From Alitta virens (Eukaryota > Annelida > Polychaeta > Phyllodocida > Nereididae): 64,000 nucleotides of DNA. The translations under genes and the position numbers were made by a program. Under the pieces are notes generated by a model, which was not told where the DNA came from, ran no database searches, and saw nothing but the letters and a program-made list of their open reading frames with translations. This document shows positions 61,750 through 64,000 of the stretch, in pieces (positions within the stretch are counted from its first letter, which is position 1; each line of letters starts with the position of its first letter). The stretch spans positions 28,748,220 through 28,812,219 of the forward strand of contig OW028585.1 in assembly GCA_932294295.1 (NCBI GenBank), written 5' to 3'.

Positions 61750-61935
61750 GGCGGGGGCCTAGCTCAGAGGTAGCGCTCTGGGCTTCCAACCGCTGCATCC
61801 CGGGTTTGATTGCCAGTCGAGCCTAAGTTGGATGGCTGTTTCATCCTTCGTCTCATTGCCATGGTCCCTACCTGTCCTAATTAGCCCAACTGGTGCAGAA
61901 ATGCAGGACATAAAGCCCTAATCACACACTCACAC
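61750..61935 (+). mobile_element. tRNA-derived SINE family 1, full length
   Basis: 'gcgggggcctagctcagagg' (A-box), 'cttccaaccgctgcatccc', GGGTTTGATTGCC (B-box with substitutions), body, 'aaagccctaat' and a CACA-rich tail. Confidence 0.88.
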
Positions 61936-61959
61936 ACACCAACATAGCAGTACATTCTA

Positions 61960-62028
61960 TCACAGGATTCGGACCCAGGACCTTTACCAGAACCTTACGG
62001 TATACACACTGAGCCAACGCCCAAAATA
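61960..62028 (-). mobile_element. tRNA-like sequence, minus strand
   Basis: Minus strand: 'gggcgttggctcagtgtgt' (A-box-like) and GGGTCCGAATCCTG (B-box-like). Adjoins the tail of the SINE on the other strand. Confidence 0.45.
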
Positions 62029-62455
62029 TTTTTTATAAAATACAAGAAAAAAATCGTACACTAATTACCAAGCTATTAGTCTATCCTAACCACACTATCA
62101 AATGTAAACTTCCCTCTAGCTACATTTAACATTGGACAATTTAACTTTTTTTTCTTCCAATACTTGAGATAGTTTACAGTCAATTTCTCAACAAATTGGG
62201 TATGACCTGGAACAGGTTCTTAACCACTTAAATTGTCAGGTTAGTGTAAACACAAAGAATTATTTCCCCCTGTAAACAACTTACAATGAGATAAACTACA
62301 TGTTTCTGATTAAACTACATAGAATACTTTTGAATTACAAATTAATCTTTTTCTTGGTATCTTTTTTAAAATACATATAAATATTAAATAACTAAAAATG
62401 ACATGTACAGGACAAAATTAAAAAATTATTCATCTAAATTTAAATAATGAAATTG
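62029..62455. other. AT-rich unique DNA
   Basis: Nothing recognised. Confidence 0.5.
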
Positions 62456-62560
62456 TATGAGTCTATGCTGAGGCGAATGAAGATCCCACCCATGGGGTAA
62501 TGTGTAACATGGTGTGGACTCCAAGCAGGCTTAGCATTGACAAAATGCAATACAATATGA
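62456..62560 (+). mobile_element. SINE family 2 fragment
   Basis: 'gagtctatgctgaggcgaat', 'cccacccatggggtaatgtg', 'gtggactccaagcaggctta', then 'gcaatacaatatg'. Confidence 0.75.
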
Positions 62561-62613
62561 ATTCAGAGAAAATTATTATTATTTTCCATTCTAAAACAAA
62601 CAAATTTACAATA

Positions 62614-62926
62614 GGGGATTTTCACAGAAGGTTTTCTGTATTTCCACCAGGTGGCTAAAACAGAATACTGCAATTTTATTGGCTGAAAAATTTCCCGCCC
62701 TTGGCTGTGATTGACTGAAGCAAAGTGCATCCTAGCCGCAGTATTTTTAGTGCATTTTAATGTATATTTGACACTTTATCATTTAGTTGATGTTTGTTAT
62801 TTTTCGAAAGTTATATTTATGGAATCAGTTATTTATTACCTACTGTGTCTGAAAAGCAAAATGAGTAATAAGAGGAGAGGAAAGACTTATGTCCTGCGGA
62901 ATTCAGGGCTGTTCAGTGAAAAGTCT
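62614..62926 (+). mobile_element. ORF-bearing dispersed repeat family F, copy D
   Basis: The only plus-strand copy. Frame 62711-62980 starts MTEAKCILAAVFLVHFNVYL and includes SNKRRGKTYVLRNSGLFSEK. The second ATTGG is changed to ATTGA. Confidence 0.75.
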
Positions 62927-62984
62927 CTATTATCAGAAATAAATTCAACTAACGATAGTACATTAATTTTACACGTGTAGCAAA

Positions 62985-63260
62985 AATTATTATCTCAGAG
63001 ATCGCCAGCTTTTTAAACAAAATAAATCAATTGCTAATAGGAGTTCCTTGCCTAATTAATGAGTGCTTTTTAAGTTTAATTTTGAGACAGACGGGCAGGA
63101 ATTAGTTCCACCAGGTGAGAGGGCGATAATGCGGAGATAAAATCGGCTAATTACGGCGAATTAAATGAGGTCATGCGGTTGGTTCAAGATAGCACAAGTG
63201 CAACACAGCGGAAGTGTTTATGCTTCCGGTGAATATTGAGACAGGTGAGAAGTCATTAAA
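62985..63260. promoter_or_regulatory. Unique block with homeodomain- and ETS-like sites
   Basis: Non-repetitive sequence of higher complexity with TAATTA at 63053 and 63148, 'gagataaaatcgg', 'gcggaagtg' (63209) and 'gcttccggtg' (63222), the last two being ETS-type. It resembles a conserved non-coding element, but conservation cannot be judged from one genome. Confidence 0.25.
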
Positions 63261-63299
63261 TAAAATTGAGATAAAGGTACTGATATGAATGCATGAATT

Positions 63300-63745
63300 A
63301 ATTAATGAACGAAGGAATGAATGAAGGAATGAACTAAAAAGACTAGCCTACCATTGACAGGTACTCTAACTATGCCGTAACTAACTAAGTAAATAAGTAA
63401 GTGAGTAAGAAAGTACATAATTAAATAAGTAAGCAAGGAAGTAAGTAAGTAAGTGAGTGAGTGAGTAAGAAAGTACGTACGTAAATAAGTAAGTAAGTAA
63501 GTAAGTAAGTAAAGTAAATCAGCCAGTAAGTAAGTAGGTAAGTCAGTAAGTAAGCATGTAAGTAAGTGAGTAGGCAAGTAAATAAGTAAGTGTAAGTAAG
63601 TAAGTAAGTAAGTAACTCAGCCAGTAAGTAAGTAAGTGAAGTAAGTAAGTGAAGTAAATAATTCAGAAAGTATGTAAGTACGTAAGTAAGTACGTAAGTA
63701 AAGTACGTACATAAGTAAATAAGTAAGTACGTCAGTAAGTAATTG
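63300..63745 (+). repeat. (GTAA)n array, about 400 bp
   Basis: Begins with GAAT units, then GTAA with GTGA, GTAC, GTCA and GCAA variants from 63380 to 63742. Confidence 0.95.
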
Positions 63746-64000
63746 ACCTCATATTAGGACCACCTCGATCACCATAGAAACCAGGATTTTTTAAGTTGAA
63801 ATTTATGGAGATAGAAGGTTTTATTAGAAAAGCATTTCAGCAATGTTGTTAAGTTTTTGTGCTAAGTGACGGACATAGGAAGTTTGACAAGGCTTTTCTT
63901 TTTTTTTTATAATCTTAATGCTGCAGGTGCAGGATTTCATCACTATTTACCATCAGCTTCAACAATAAACACGATTTCGTCAAAAATGGAGATAGAAGGT
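63746..64000. other. Unique DNA to the window end
   Basis: One 17-bp-type unit ('taggaccacctcgatca') at 63756. The phrase 'atggagatagaaggt' occurs at 63805 and again at 63986. Confidence 0.45.

Noticed and set aside
63302..63577. 91-codon LTYLLTYLL-type ORF
   Set aside because: Read-through of the GTAA array on the minus strand.
1..64000. Endogenous viral sequence
   Set aside because: No frame with recognisable polymerase, capsid or integrase motifs, and no paired LTRs were seen.

Overview
This window looks like non-coding or intronic DNA from an animal nuclear genome, most likely a marine invertebrate. It is AT-rich, has no operon-like gene layout, and holds no rRNA gene, no intact tRNA gene, no CRISPR array and no long open reading frame of ordinary amino-acid composition. 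Instead it is packed with tRNA-derived SINEs, several families of short inverted-repeat DNA transposons, minisatellites, and very long tetranucleotide arrays (CTAT/GATA, CAGT, GTAA). I cannot name the phylum; a mollusc, other lophotrochozoan or invertebrate deuterostome would all fit.

Layout. 0-7 kb: dispersed repeats, two copies of a 150-bp palindromic MITE (family A), a hAT-like element with poly-C tracts, one plausible exon (5307-5674) and CTAT arrays. 7-14 kb: a 105-bp satellite, a SINE, a perfect small palindromic MITE, and two arrays in which a 17-bp repeat (TAAGACCACCTCACTAT) runs forward and then reversed, like a foldback transposon. 14-24 kb: tetranucleotide arrays, TIR elements, nuclear-receptor-like half-site clusters and a possible terminal exon (23716-23850). 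24-36 kb: a pogo-like element with both ends, SINEs, MITE families A and B, a CRE/X-box-rich stretch (31.5-32.5 kb) and two large 17-bp arrays. 36-46 kb: a dispersed ORF-bearing repeat, a 31-bp higher-order tandem repeat, a possible cysteine-rich exon on the minus strand (39614-39731) and pogo-like repeats. 46-56 kb: nested transposons, SINEs, and a GC-rich hairpin-ended element with 17-bp perfect TIRs (53435-53702). 56-64 kb: pogo-like tandem copies, GATA and CCCCT arrays, a 575-bp 17-bp array, SINEs, and a unique conserved-looking block near 63.1 kb.

No set of genes works together here. The coding evidence is limited to a few isolated exon-like pieces on both strands, so the window is either gene-poor intergenic DNA or the large introns of one or two genes. 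The most coherent biology is the repeat network. One pogo/Tigger-like family (TIR close to CAATGAAACCTCACAATTAA) appears to have seeded the 17-bp arrays, which cover about 6 kb by my hand count. MITEs and SINEs repeatedly insert into one another, and some of them carry transcription-factor-like motifs. All family names and superfamily assignments come from reading the sequence by eye; none was checked by a search.
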